From: Verrucosispora sioxanthis
Lineage (GTDB): Bacteria > Actinomycetota > Actinomycetes > Mycobacteriales > Micromonosporaceae
Assembly: GCF_010560025.1 (NCBI RefSeq)
Contig: NZ_SAIY01000006.1
Location: forward strand, 248,001-312,000
Reading direction: 5' to 3'
Length of the DNA stretch: 64,000 nt
A program made the position numbers and the translations under genes. The notes beneath the pieces are model-generated. The model was not told the origin of the DNA, made no database searches, and saw nothing but the letters and a program-made list of their open reading frames with translations. Position 1 is the stretch's first letter. Each line of letters opens with the position of its first letter. Shown here piece after piece: positions 25,837-34,532 of this stretch.

Positions 25837-27006
25837 TCACCAACGAGGACTCGATCCGTCCCGGTCCGGGTCACCGCCAAGCGCGGCAATGCCGAGCCAG
25901 TCGGCACAGACGTCGGAGGTCGCCGGGTGCAGCGACCCGCAGCGAGCGTCGCGGTACAGGCGTTCCAGTGGATGGCCCCGTCGGGTGGCGGAGGTGCCGG
26001 CCGCCTCCAGCATGGACGCGGCCACCTCCGCCGCGGTGGTGCCGGCCAGCAGCTTGGCCCGCCACACCCACCGGTTGGTCTCCTCGTCACCCGGTGCGTC
26101 GTCGACCCGTCGGGCCGCCTCGGCGACCACCAGTTCCGCCGCCGCCACTGCGGCGTCGGCACGACCGAGCCGGGCGCGTACCGCCGGCAGGCCGGCGAGG
26201 TTACGGGTGTTCAGGTGTTCCGCCGCCGCGTCGATCGACGCCCGGGCCACCCCCACGTAGACGGCCGCATAGCTGGCCACCAGCCAGTGCGGCATGAGCT
26301 GGGCCACCACCAGGGCCAGCCCCTCGACCCCGCCGAGCAGCCGGTCGGTCCCGACGGTCACGTCGAGGTGCAGGTCGTGCGAGGCGGTGGCGCGCATGCC
26401 GAGAGCGTCCCAGGTCGGCTCGACGGTGAGCCCTTCCCCGGCCGGAACCAGAAACTGCGAGACCACGGACGGGTCGGCGGCGCTCCGGGCCGCCACCAGG
26501 TAGCCGTCGGCGTGGCCGGCACCGGAGCAGAAGGTCTTGCTGCCCTTGATCCGCCAGCCGCCGTCGACCGGTTCGTAGACCGTGGCGAGCTGGGACAGCC
26601 GGGCACCGGCGCCCCGCTCGCTCATCGCGACCGCGTACCAGGCCCCGTCGGCCGCCGCGCGTAGCAGCCGGTCGCGGGCGGCCAGCGCCTCCGCCGGTAC
26701 GCCGAGCGCCTCGGCCAGTTCCTCGGTGACCGCGCCGAGCGCACCGGTCACCGAGGCGTGCATGTTGAACACCAGGGCGGTGGCGCCGTTACCGCGGGCC
26801 AGTTCGGTGGCGACCGCCGCGTACCCGGCGAAGGTGGCACCGGCGCCACCCAGCTCGGCCGGGACCATCAGTCCGAACAGCCCCGCCTCGCGCAGGTCGG
26901 CGAAGTCGTCCACCGGGAACGAGCCGTCCCGGTCGTGTGTGCGGCCCGCGCCGCCAGCCGGGGCGCCAGCCGCCGGGCCCGCCGGCGCTCCACTGCGCTC
27001 GGTCAT
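25837..27006 (-). CDS. Acyl-CoA-dehydrogenase-like flavoprotein
   Basis: About 389 aa. N-terminal helices (FPVDDFADLREAGLFGLMVPAELGG), the FAD-binding beta domain (WYAVAMSERGAGARLSQL, GWRIKGSKTFCSGAG) and the C-terminal four-helix bundle are complete. In the PKS setting it is more likely a tailoring oxidase or monooxygenase than a beta-oxidation enzyme; this is inference. ATG 27006 (MTERSG) is chosen because GAGGGGG lies eight bases upstream; ATG 27036 is an alternative. It sits about 90 bp upstream of the PKS gene on the same strand. Confidence 0.88.
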   Translation of the reverse strand: MTERSGAPAGPAAGAPAGGAGRTHDRDGSFPVDDFADLREAGLFGLMVPAELGGAGATFAGYAAVATELARGNGATALVFNMHASVTGALGAVTEELAEALGVPAEALAARDRLLRAAADGAWYAVAMSERGAGARLSQLATVYEPVDGGWRIKGSKTFCSGAGHADGYLVAARSAADPSVVSQFLVPAGEGLTVEPTWDALGMRATASHDLHLDVTVGTDRLLGGVEGLALVVAQLMPHWLVASYAAVYVGVARASIDAAAEHLNTRNLAGLPAVRARLGRADAAVAAAELVVAEAARRVDDAPGDEETNRWVWRAKLLAGTTAAEVAASMLEAAGTSATRRGHPLERLYRDARCGSLHPATSDVCADWLGIAALGGDPDRDGSSPRW

Positions 27007-27053
27007 GGATGGAACCCCCTCTTCGGACATTGCCATACCCTCACCTGGATCAG

Positions 27054-27789
27054 CTATCCGTCGCGCAGCCCGTGACCCTGGTAGAGCACCGCCCTCGACC
27101 CGGTCGGCACGATGCGTGGTGCCTGACCGGTCGGTGTCGCCACGCCCGTCACCTGCCTCAGCAGCCACCGCAGCAGCCCCGGCACCCCGGGCCGGACACC
27201 ACGGACCCGCAGGTCGACGCCGTGCCGGGCACACTCGGCGACCAACTCGCGGTCGTCGACGAACAACCGAGGGTCGTGGATGCCGCGCGGCACGGTGGGC
27301 AGGCGCTCGGCGATGCGGACGGCGACCAGCCGGGCCAGCGCGGTGTCGTTGAGGGTGTCCAGCACCAGCAGACCACCGGGGCGCAGCAGTCGGCACGCCT
27401 CGGCCACCGCCGCACGCCAGTCCGGGACGTGCTCCAGCAGCTCTCCGGCGGCGACCACGTCGGCGCAGCCGTCCACCAGCGGCACGGCCGTCGCGTCGCC
27501 GTTCACCACCGTCACGCCGTGCGCCGCCGCCTGGGCCAGCGCCGAGCGGGTCAGGTCCACCCCACATGCCGGTAACCCTTGCCGGCCAGGTGTGGGGCGA
27601 GCAGCCCGGCCCCGCAGCCGAGGTCGACCAGGACCGCGCCGGGTCGCGCCGCCGGGGCACCAGCGCGGCCCGCGCCCGGGCCAGCCAGTGCAGCATGGCG
27701 AACACCCCGTCCGGCCGCCACCATTCGTCCGCCAGGTCGTCGTACTGGCGCGGATCGTTGCGGGGCAGCACGAGGCCGGCGTCACGCAT
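27054..27789 (-). CDS. SAM-dependent methyltransferase of the PKS cluster (two frameshifts)
   Basis: The pieces occupy three frames. From ATG 27789: MRDAGLVLPRNDPRQYDDLADEWW and on to about 27640. Then AVLVDLGCGAGLLAPHLAGKG (motif I, DLGCGAG). Then, from about 27560, VDLTRSALAQAAAHGVTVVNGD, LLEHVPDWRAAV and LRPGGLLVLDTLNDT to the stop at 27054. One base missing near 27636-27643 and one C missing in the C4 run at 27560-27563 would give a single protein of about 245 aa. UbiG/UbiE-like motifs suggest O-methylation of a phenol or quinol. It is divergent from the UbiA gene, 46 bp away. Confidence 0.75.
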
Positions 27790-27835
27790 GGCAACGAGCG
27801 TGGCACGACTCCCCGGTAACGACCAGACTTCCGTT

Positions 27836-28675
27836 ATGTCGTCGACGGTGTTAGGGCTGGTCAGAGCAAGCCATCCGGAGCCGACCGCGGCGGTCACCAC
27901 AGTGGCCGGCCTGCTCGCCGTCGGTGTCGGGCATCCACCCGGCGGCGTCGTCGCGGTGGTGCTCACCGTGGCGGCCAGCCAGTTCACCGTCGGATGGACC
28001 AACGACCTGCTCGACGCCGACCGCGACACGATGGTCGGGCGCGCCGACAAACCGTTGGCCTCCGGTGCGCTCGGCCGGCGTACCGTCGCGGTCGCCGCCG
28101 CCGTGGCCGCCACCGCGACCGTGGCACTGGCCCTGACCACGAACCCGGCGGCGGCGCTCTGCGCCGTGGTCGCCCTGGTCTCGGCGCTGCTCTACGACTG
28201 GCCGCTGAAGTCCACCCCGATCTCGGTGCTGCCGTACGCGGTCTCCTTCGGCGCGCTGCCCGCCTTCGTGGTGCTGGCCCTGCCCGACGCTCCACCACCC
28301 CCGGCCTGGCTGGTCGTCGCGGCGGCCCTGCTCGGCGCGGGTGCCCACTTCGCGAACGTGCTGCCCGACTTCGCCGACGACGCCCGGACCGGAGTCCGTG
28401 GGCTGCCGCACCGGCTCGGCGCGACGGGCAGCCGGGCGGCCGCTGTGGCGCTGCTGATCGCGGCGACCGTCACGCTCGTGCTCGGGCCACCCGGACCGCC
28501 GACCGGCGTGGGTCTCGCGGCGGTCGCCGCCACCGTCGTGATCTTCATCGTGGCCTGGTACGCCGGCCGGACCGGCGAGCACGCCGAAGCCCGGCCGGTG
28601 GCTGCCTTCCGCGCGGTGCTGCTGGTCGCCCTGATCGACGTCGTACTGCTGGTCACGAACGGTCGGTTGGTCTGA
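27836..28675 (+). CDS. UbiA-family prenyltransferase
   Basis: 279 aa integral membrane protein with about eight to nine helices. The first Asp-rich motif NDLLDADRD (about 60-68) matches NDxxDxxxD. The second polar loop is LPDFADDARTGVRGLPHRLG (about 177-196), again with Asp clusters binding the prenyl diphosphate. It would attach an isoprenoid chain to an aromatic acceptor. Divergent from the methyltransferase and 2 kb from the type III PKS, it completes a prenylated phenolic/quinone-type cluster. ATG 27836 has no clear Shine-Dalgarno sequence. Confidence 0.9.
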   Translation: MSSTVLGLVRASHPEPTAAVTTVAGLLAVGVGHPPGGVVAVVLTVAASQFTVGWTNDLLDADRDTMVGRADKPLASGALGRRTVAVAAAVAATATVALALTTNPAAALCAVVALVSALLYDWPLKSTPISVLPYAVSFGALPAFVVLALPDAPPPPAWLVVAAALLGAGAHFANVLPDFADDARTGVRGLPHRLGATGSRAAAVALLIAATVTLVLGPPGPPTGVGLAAVAATVVIFIVAWYAGRTGEHAEARPVAAFRAVLLVALIDVVLLVTNGRLV

Positions 28676-28813
28676 GGTCCGCCTCGACGGCTGGCCGCAC
28701 CGGGTCGGCGTGCGGCCCACGATCAGCGCCAACTACCCTGGAGCCCGGTCTGCGCGGGCATGGCCAGCGGTTCCGGCCGGCGAGCCGGTGTGATCGTGAC
28801 GAGGAGGACCGAC

Positions 28814-29551
28814 GTGAGGCGCTCGATCAGGGGTTCCCGGCGGGCTGCCGTGCTGCTGCCCGGGATCGCGGCGGCAGCCGGGCTGCTGCTGTCCGGATGC
28901 GGCGCCGGCCAGATCTCCGAGACGGCCAACAAGGTCCCGTCGATCCAGGGCGTCAACCTCGAGGCCGGCGACGGGCGGTACGCCGTTCGCGCCGCCGCGC
29001 TGGCCTACCCCGGTGTCGAGGGCTATCAGGCCGGCGACGACGCTCTGCTCAACGTCGTCCTCTACAACGACTCGCCGGATCCGGTCACGGTCACGGTCAC
29101 CTCGCCGGACGCCCGGGAGGTGGTGCTCACCACGGTCGCCGCCGCGACCAACCCGTCGCCCACCGGCTCGCCGTCGCCGACGGCCTCCCCCTCGCCGGAG
29201 CAGTCTCCCGAGGGATCCCCCTCGCCGGACAACTCCGCCTCGCCGGACAACTCTCCCGCACCGGACGACTCCCCGTCGCCGAGCCCGACCGGGTCACCCG
29301 AGTCCGGGCCCGCCCGGATCGAGATCCCTCCGCTGAGCTACGTGCAGCTCAACACCGAGGGTGAGCAGGTGCTTCAACTGCTCGGGCTGAACGAGACCCT
29401 GCTCGCCGGCCAGAGCGCCACGCTGACCTTCGACTTCGGCGGCGAGACGGTCACCAGCCCGGCGCCGATCGCCGTGCCGCTCTCGCCGCTGCCGCAGCCG
29501 TCGCCGGTCATCGAGCGGCACACCGAGTACGAGGGCGAAGGCGGCCACTGA
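28814..29551 (+). CDS. Secreted lipoprotein with Ser/Pro-rich linker
   Basis: 245 aa. An Arg-rich signal peptide ends in the lipobox LLLSGCG (Cys about residue 32). A first beta domain (about 35-115, YQAGDDALLNVVLYNDSPDPVTVTV) is followed by a low-complexity linker of SPSP/SPDNS repeats (about 118-165) and a second short beta segment (IEIPPLSYVQLNTEGEQVLQLLG; LTFDFGGETVTSPAPI). It is anchored outside the membrane; no ligand is known. GTG 28814 follows GAGGAGG six bases upstream. A 16-bp stem terminator lies downstream. Confidence 0.85.
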   Translation: MRRSIRGSRRAAVLLPGIAAAAGLLLSGCGAGQISETANKVPSIQGVNLEAGDGRYAVRAAALAYPGVEGYQAGDDALLNVVLYNDSPDPVTVTVTSPDAREVVLTTVAAATNPSPTGSPSPTASPSPEQSPEGSPSPDNSASPDNSPAPDDSPSPSPTGSPESGPARIEIPPLSYVQLNTEGEQVLQLLGLNETLLAGQSATLTFDFGGETVTSPAPIAVPLSPLPQPSPVIERHTEYEGEGGH

Positions 29552-29596
29552 GCACGGCGGGCCAGCCACGCCGACCGAGCTGATCCAGGTACGTCC

Positions 29597-29641
29597 CGAC
29601 GGCACCGTCGGCGTGGTGCGGCCATGCCGACGGTGCCGTCG
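29597..29641 (+). terminator. 16-bp perfect hairpin after the lipoprotein gene
   Basis: CGACGGCACCGTCGGC (29597-29612) pairs perfectly with GCCGACGGTGCCGTCG (29626-29641) around 13 bases. It lies 45 bases past the stop and before radA. Confidence 0.7.
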
Positions 29642-29668
29642 TCGTACCCGGGGGTTAGCGTCGCTCGG

Positions 29669-31120
29669 GTGAGCATCTCCCGATCGACCCCGTCCCGGGC
29701 GGGCACCGGCTCGCGAAGCCGCGCCGCCGCTCGCGAGCCCCGGCCCGCGTACGAGTGCGACGCCTGCGGACATCAGCCACCGAAATGGGTGGGACGCTGT
29801 CCCGAGTGCGGCGAGTGGGGCTCCGTGGTCGAGTGCACGGTCACCGGCCCGACCGTCTCGGGCCGCGTGGTGAGTTCCCGGGTGCCCGCCGAGCCGGCCC
29901 GGCCCATCGCCACCATCAGCGCGGCACCGGCCCGGGCCCGACCGACCGGGGTCGGCGAGCTGGATCGGGTCCTCGGTGGTGGTCTGGTGCCCGGTGCCGT
30001 GGTGCTGCTCGCCGGGGAGCCGGGGGTGGGCAAGTCCACCCTGCTGCTCGACGTCGCCCAACAGTGGGCCGCCGGAGCGGGCAGCCCCTCGCTGGTGGTC
30101 AGCGGTGAGGAGTCGGTCAGCCAGGTACGGCTGCGGGCGGAGCGGATGGGCACCCTGCACGACCAGCTCTTCCTGGCGGCCGAGAGCGACCTCGCGGCGG
30201 TGCTCGGTCACCTCGACGCGGTCAAGCCGGGCCTGCTCGTCCTCGACTCGGTGCAGACCATCTCCACCACCGGCACCGAGGGCGTACCGGGCGGGGTGAC
30301 CCAGGTCCGGGCGGTCACCGCCGCCCTGGTCGCGGTCGCCAAGGGACGCGGGGTCGCCACCGTGCTGGTCGGGCACGTCACCAAGGACGGCCAGGTCGCC
30401 GGACCCCGGGTGCTGGAGCACCTGGTCGACGTGGTGCTGCACTTCGAAGGCGACAAGCACTCCTCACTGCGGATGGTGCGCGGCGTCAAGAACCGGTTCG
30501 GTGCCGCTGACGAGGTCGGCTGCTTCGAGATGCACGAGGGCGGCATCAGCAGCCTCGCCGATCCCTCCGGGCTGTTCCTGACCCGTTACTCCGAGCCGGT
30601 CCCGGGCACCTGCGTGACGGTGGCGATGGAGGGACGACGGGCACTGCTCACCGAGGTTCAGGCGCTGATCGGGGCCACGGTGGCGGGCTCGCCCCGCCGT
30701 ACCGTCTCGGGGCTGGACTCCGCCCGGCTGGCGATGGTGCTCGCGGTGCTCCAGCGCCGTACCGAACGGCTCACCCTGCACGACCGGGAGGTCTTCGCGG
30801 CCACCGTGGGCGGCATCCGGGTGGTGGAACCCGCCGCCGACCTCGCGGTCGCCCTCGCCGTCGCCTCCGGCGGGCTCAACCTGGCGATCGCACCGCACCT
30901 GGTGGCGATCGGTGAGGTCGGCCTCACCGGCGAGGTGCGGCGGGTGGGCGCGGTACCGCGCCGACTGGCGGAGGCGGCCCGGCTCGGTTTCCGGCTGGCC
31001 CTCGTGCCGCCCGGCTGCGGACCCACCAGCACCGGTGCCGGGCCGGAGCAGATGCGCGTGATCGAGGTCACCGACGTCCGTTCGGCGTTGCAAGCCGCGG
31101 CGCGGGCGTCGGCGGAGTGA
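29669..31120 (+). CDS. radA: DNA repair protein RadA (Sms)
   Basis: Branch-migration helicase acting in homologous recombination. About 483 aa. A C4 zinc finger at Cys30/33/44/47 (CDACG..GRCPECG) is followed by a RecA-like ATPase with Walker A GEPGVGKST, the RadA-specific KNRFG motif (VKNRFGAADEVG), and a C-terminal Lon-protease-like domain (GGIRVVEPAADLAVALAVASGG). GTG 29669 (VSISRSTPS) is used; TAGCGT lies eight bases upstream and no Shine-Dalgarno is seen, suggesting a leaderless message. It is followed by disA, a conserved actinobacterial pairing. Confidence 0.95.
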   Translation: MSISRSTPSRAGTGSRSRAAAREPRPAYECDACGHQPPKWVGRCPECGEWGSVVECTVTGPTVSGRVVSSRVPAEPARPIATISAAPARARPTGVGELDRVLGGGLVPGAVVLLAGEPGVGKSTLLLDVAQQWAAGAGSPSLVVSGEESVSQVRLRAERMGTLHDQLFLAAESDLAAVLGHLDAVKPGLLVLDSVQTISTTGTEGVPGGVTQVRAVTAALVAVAKGRGVATVLVGHVTKDGQVAGPRVLEHLVDVVLHFEGDKHSSLRMVRGVKNRFGAADEVGCFEMHEGGISSLADPSGLFLTRYSEPVPGTCVTVAMEGRRALLTEVQALIGATVAGSPRRTVSGLDSARLAMVLAVLQRRTERLTLHDREVFAATVGGIRVVEPAADLAVALAVASGGLNLAIAPHLVAIGEVGLTGEVRRVGAVPRRLAEAARLGFRLALVPPGCGPTSTGAGPEQMRVIEVTDVRSALQAAARASAE

Positions 31121-31217
31121 GCCGGCCACCGGGCGGGTCGGGCAGGGCGGGCGGAATCGTGACACATCACAGTAACCGCGAGAGCACCCACCGCAGGGCA
31201 GTCCGTAGACTGTGCCC

Positions 31218-32396
31218 GTGCCGATCGACCGCGATACCACCAAGCCAGCCGGCGCGACGCCCCACGCCCGCACCGCTGCGGTGGGCTCGCCCGCCCGACC
31301 CATCAGCGTGAGCGTGACGGGGGGCGGCGTCGCCGGCGATCCGCTGCGCGCGAACCTGGCCCTGATGGCACCCGGCACCGCGCTGCGCGACGGGTTGGAG
31401 CGGATCCTGCGGGGTCGTACGGGCGCGCTGATCGTCCTCGGCTACGACAAGGTGGTCGAGGGGCTCTGCACGGGCGGCTTTCCGCTGGACGTCGAGTTCT
31501 CCGCGACCCGGGTCCGGGAGCTCTGCAAGATGGACGGCGCGGTCGTGCTCTCCAGCGACGGCACAAGGATCGTGCGGGCGGCCGTGCACCTCATGCCCGA
31601 TCCCACCATCCCGACCGAGGAGTCCGGCACCCGGCACCGCACCGCCGAACGGGTCGCCCGGCAGACTGGCTACCCGGTGATCTCGGTCAGCCAGTCCATG
31701 CGCATCATCAGCCTCTACGTCAACGGTCAGCGTCACGTGCTCGACGACTCGGCGGCGATCCTCTCCCGGGCGAATCAGGCACTCGCCACGCTTGAGCGGT
31801 ACAAGCTCCGCCTCGACGAGGTGTCCGGCACACTCTCCGCCCTGGAGATCGAGGATCTGGTCACCGTGCGTGACGCGGTGGCGGTGATGCAGCGGCTGGA
31901 GATGGTCCGCCGAATCGCCGACGAGATCGCCGGTTACGTGGTCGAGTTGGGCACCGACGGGCGGTTGCTGGCCCTCCAGCTTGACGAGTTGATGGCCGGC
32001 GTGGATGCCGATCGCACCCTCGTCATCCGGGACTACCTGCCCACCGGTCGCAAGCCCCGGACCCTCGACGAGGCGCTCGTCGAGCTGGACCTGCTGAGTG
32101 CCACCGAGCTGATCGATCTGGTCTCGGTCGCCAAGGCGATCGGCTATCCGGCGGCCTCGGACGCGCTGGACGCCGCGGTCAGCCCGCGCGGCTTCCGGCT
32201 GCTGGCCAAGGTCCCCCGGCTTCCGGTGGCCGTGGTCGACCGACTGGTGCTGCACTTCGGCAGCCTGCAACGGTTGCTGGGCGCCACAGTGGAGGACCTG
32301 CAGGCGGTCGACGGCGTCGGTGACGCACGAGCCCGCGGCGTACGCGAAGGGCTGTCGCGGCTGGCCGAGGCGTCCATCCTGGAACGCTACGTCTAG
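31218..32396 (+). CDS. disA: DNA integrity scanning protein / diadenylate cyclase
   Basis: Makes c-di-AMP from two ATP and scans DNA for branched structures. About 392 aa. The DAC domain has the DGA motif (KMDGAVVLSSDG) and RHR motif (SGTRHRTAERVARQTG). A helical linker and a C-terminal helix-hairpin-helix DNA-binding domain (LQAVDGVGDARARGVREGL) follow. TAGACT at 31206-31211 is followed after six bases by GTG 31218, so a leaderless start there is preferred over GTG 31212. It probably has its own promoter, downstream of radA. Confidence 0.95.
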   Translation: MPIDRDTTKPAGATPHARTAAVGSPARPISVSVTGGGVAGDPLRANLALMAPGTALRDGLERILRGRTGALIVLGYDKVVEGLCTGGFPLDVEFSATRVRELCKMDGAVVLSSDGTRIVRAAVHLMPDPTIPTEESGTRHRTAERVARQTGYPVISVSQSMRIISLYVNGQRHVLDDSAAILSRANQALATLERYKLRLDEVSGTLSALEIEDLVTVRDAVAVMQRLEMVRRIADEIAGYVVELGTDGRLLALQLDELMAGVDADRTLVIRDYLPTGRKPRTLDEALVELDLLSATELIDLVSVAKAIGYPAASDALDAAVSPRGFRLLAKVPRLPVAVVDRLVLHFGSLQRLLGATVEDLQAVDGVGDARARGVREGLSRLAEASILERYV

Positions 32397-32459
32397 CCAC
32401 GTCTCACCCGAACGAGTCGAGGCAGCGCCGGTGGACCGGCAGGTCGACCCGAGTGCCGG

Positions 32460-33197
32460 CTAGCTGACGACGAGCTTCGCGGGTTGGCTCAGCTTGGTGC
32501 CCACCCGGGCGAAGACCTCGTACCGTCCGGCTTGCGCCACCGGCCCGTTCGCCACGCCGTTGGCGCACCGGCTGCTGTCCCTGCCGTTCCAGTTGACCTG
32601 GTAGGAGCGTTCGAAGCCCGGGGTGAAGGACTGCACGTCCGACCCGGTGGCCGTGCCACAGGTGTCCGAGGACCAGATCACCTCGGCACCGGCCTTGATG
32701 TACAACTCCTGGGCGGTCGCGCCGACGTCCCGGCTGCACGTCCGGTCGGACCGGTTACGGATCTTCAAACTCAGTGCGACGGACGCCCCCGAGGCGGCCT
32801 CCGCCGGCTGCGCGACGGCGGTCACCGAAAGTTCGGTGTCCGCACAGTTGCCCTCGTCCACGACGGGATCAACCGCCGGCGGGTCATTGCTGAGGCTCGG
32901 TTCGTTCTCCGGCTCGTCCCCCGCGTCGGCGGTCTCGCCCGCTGGATCGGCGGGGTCGGCCCCGGCGTCACCGGACGGCGGCGACCCGGTCTGCGGGGTC
33001 AGCACCGACCCGGTCGGATCCGGCGTGCCGGTCGCCACGCCCGGCTCGGGCTTGCCGTCACCGGTCGCGTCGTTGCCCCCGGTGGGCCCGTTGCACGAGT
33101 AGAACAGGACAATCAGGAAAAGCAGCACCGCACCGAGCACGACGGCGCGACGCCGCCAGTACACGGTGGGAGGCAGGGGGCCGACCGTCAGACGCAT
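32460..33197 (-). CDS. Membrane-anchored protein with acidic Pro-rich linker
   Basis: About 245 aa. A single N-terminal membrane helix (AVVLGAVLLFLIVLFYSC, about 18-35), then a low-complexity Asp/Pro/Gly region (about 37-105), then a beta-rich extracytoplasmic domain with four Cys (NCADTELSVTAVAQP; DRTCSRDVGATAQELYIKAG; SSDTCGTATG; RYEVFARVGTKLS). The domain resembles those that sense or bind at the cell surface in actinomycetes, but no family is certain. The end converges on disA, 63 bp away. Confidence 0.8.
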   Translation of the reverse strand: MRLTVGPLPPTVYWRRRAVVLGAVLLFLIVLFYSCNGPTGGNDATGDGKPEPGVATGTPDPTGSVLTPQTGSPPSGDAGADPADPAGETADAGDEPENEPSLSNDPPAVDPVVDEGNCADTELSVTAVAQPAEAASGASVALSLKIRNRSDRTCSRDVGATAQELYIKAGAEVIWSSDTCGTATGSDVQSFTPGFERSYQVNWNGRDSSRCANGVANGPVAQAGRYEVFARVGTKLSQPAKLVVS

Positions 33198-33334
33198 GAT
33201 GACCCCACCGTAGCGGCGGCCGGTGCGGCGGACGGCAGCGACGCGCCGAGGCTCACCCGTGCCATCGGATCCGACCCTCCATTCACGACGGTTCGCACCG
33301 GCGGCAGTCACTCAGGGCGACCGTCCGACCCGAC

Positions 33335-33928
33335 TCAGAGGTAGACCTTGCGCTGGTAGATCGCGTGCGCGCCGGCCACCCGATCCAGGAACAGCAGGCC
33401 GGCGCAATGATCGATCTCGTGCTGCAGTGCGCGGGCCTCGAAACCGTCCGTCGCCAGGCGTACGGTCTCACCACTGCCGGGCAGCGCACCCTCCACGACC
33501 AGCCGGCTCGCCCGTTTCACGTCACCGGTCAGGTCCGGCACCGACATGCACCCTTCCCGACCCGCCTTCCAGCGGGTGGCCTCGACCACCCGGGCGTTGC
33601 AGAGCACGAAGACGCCATGCCCGGTGACCGTCTTGGGATGCCCGGTGACGTCCACCGCGAAGATCTGCGCGCTCACCCCGACCTGCGGGGCGGCCAGGCC
33701 CACACAGCCCGGCGACACCCGCATGGTCGCGATCAGATCGGCGGCGAGTCGCACCGTCTCACCGGCGGTCGGGTCGACCTCGCCTCCGGGCCGGCTGAGC
33801 ACCGGGTCCGGTGCGCAGAGCACCGGGATGACGCGGCCGGTGCCGACCGCCTCGGGAACCCAGTCACCCAGGCCCACGTACGCGTCGGGCTGCGCCTCCC
33901 GGTTCGGCGCGTCCGATGTGCCGCTCAC
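33335..33928 (-). CDS. def: Peptide deformylase
   Basis: Removes the N-formyl group from nascent proteins. 197 aa. All three motifs are intact: GLAAPQVG (motif 1), EGCMSVP (motif 2, metal Cys) and QHEIDHCAGLLFLDR (motif 3, HExxH). There is a 30-residue N-terminal extension before VIPVLCAPDPVL. The start overlaps the stop of the ACT-domain gene (33925-33928), so the two are coupled. Confidence 0.95.
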   Translation of the reverse strand: MSGTSDAPNREAQPDAYVGLGDWVPEAVGTGRVIPVLCAPDPVLSRPGGEVDPTAGETVRLAADLIATMRVSPGCVGLAAPQVGVSAQIFAVDVTGHPKTVTGHGVFVLCNARVVEATRWKAGREGCMSVPDLTGDVKRASRLVVEGALPGSGETVRLATDGFEARALQHEIDHCAGLLFLDRVAGAHAIYQRKVYL

Positions 33929-34437
33929 AGGACGTCCGGTTCGGCAGGTCGGAGAGTCACCTCGACCCCGAGACCGGCGGCCACCTCCGCCAGCCGGCCG
34001 GTGAGCGCGTCGGCCACACCGGGGGGTAGTTCCACCTCGGCCACCACCACGTAGAGCGTCCCCGCCAGGCGGGTGCTCAGATCGGTGACGTTGCCACCGG
34101 CCTCGGCCAGCGTCCGGGTCATCGCGGCCACGATGCCCATCCGGTCGGCACCGTGCACCGCCATCACGTACGGTTCGCCGGCGGGCGCGGTCTCACCGTC
34201 CGGCGTCACTTCGCGTACCGTCGCCAGCAGTTGGCCGTCGGCGGCCAGCGCCGCCAGCGCGGTCTCGACCTCGGCGGCGGCCGGGCCGACGCAGATCAGG
34301 GTCATCGCGAAATGTCCCCGCAGACGGGTCATGGTGCTGTCGGTGAGGTTGGCTCCGAGCCGGGCGAGCACCTCGGCGACGTCAGCCACGATGCCGGGCC
34401 GGTCCCGGCCGATGACGGTGATCGCAAGCTCGTTCAT
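33925..34437 (-). CDS. Tandem ACT-domain regulatory protein
   Basis: About 170 aa made of two ACT domains: MNELAITVIGRDRPGIVADVAEVLARLG (residues 1-80) and PYVMAVHGADRMGIVAAMTRTLAEAGG (about 92-168). This is the GcvR-like glycine-cleavage regulator layout, with no DNA-binding domain, so it probably senses an amino acid and modulates a partner. ATG 34437 begins the first ACT strand. It is transcribed away from mutY with about 95 bp between starts, and overlaps def. Confidence 0.88.
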   Translation of the reverse strand: MNELAITVIGRDRPGIVADVAEVLARLGANLTDSTMTRLRGHFAMTLICVGPAAAEVETALAALAADGQLLATVREVTPDGETAPAGEPYVMAVHGADRMGIVAAMTRTLAEAGGNVTDLSTRLAGTLYVVVAEVELPPGVADALTGRLAEVAAGLGVEVTLRPAEPDVL

Positions 34438-34532
34438 CCGGGCATTCTGCCCGATCGGCACCCGTCGTCGTGGTCGGCCCGCCCGACCGTCCGAACGGCG
34501 GGACCGTAACGCGTGACATCATCGGCGACGCG

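Noticed and set aside
25837..28140. A single 767-aa fusion protein joining methyltransferase-like and acyl-CoA-dehydrogenase-like parts.
   Set aside because: The upstream part is antisense to the UbiA gene and out of frame with most of the methyltransferase; the flavoprotein has its own start and Shine-Dalgarno at 27006.
24069..28675. Recent horizontal acquisition of the PKS region.
   Set aside because: GC content and codon use by eye match the neighbours, and no integrase, direct repeats or tRNA flank the region.
29150..29290. Tandem DNA repeat or CRISPR-like array in the lipoprotein gene.
   Set aside because: The repeats are short, irregular codons for a Ser/Pro/Asp linker in one frame, not repeats with unique spacers.
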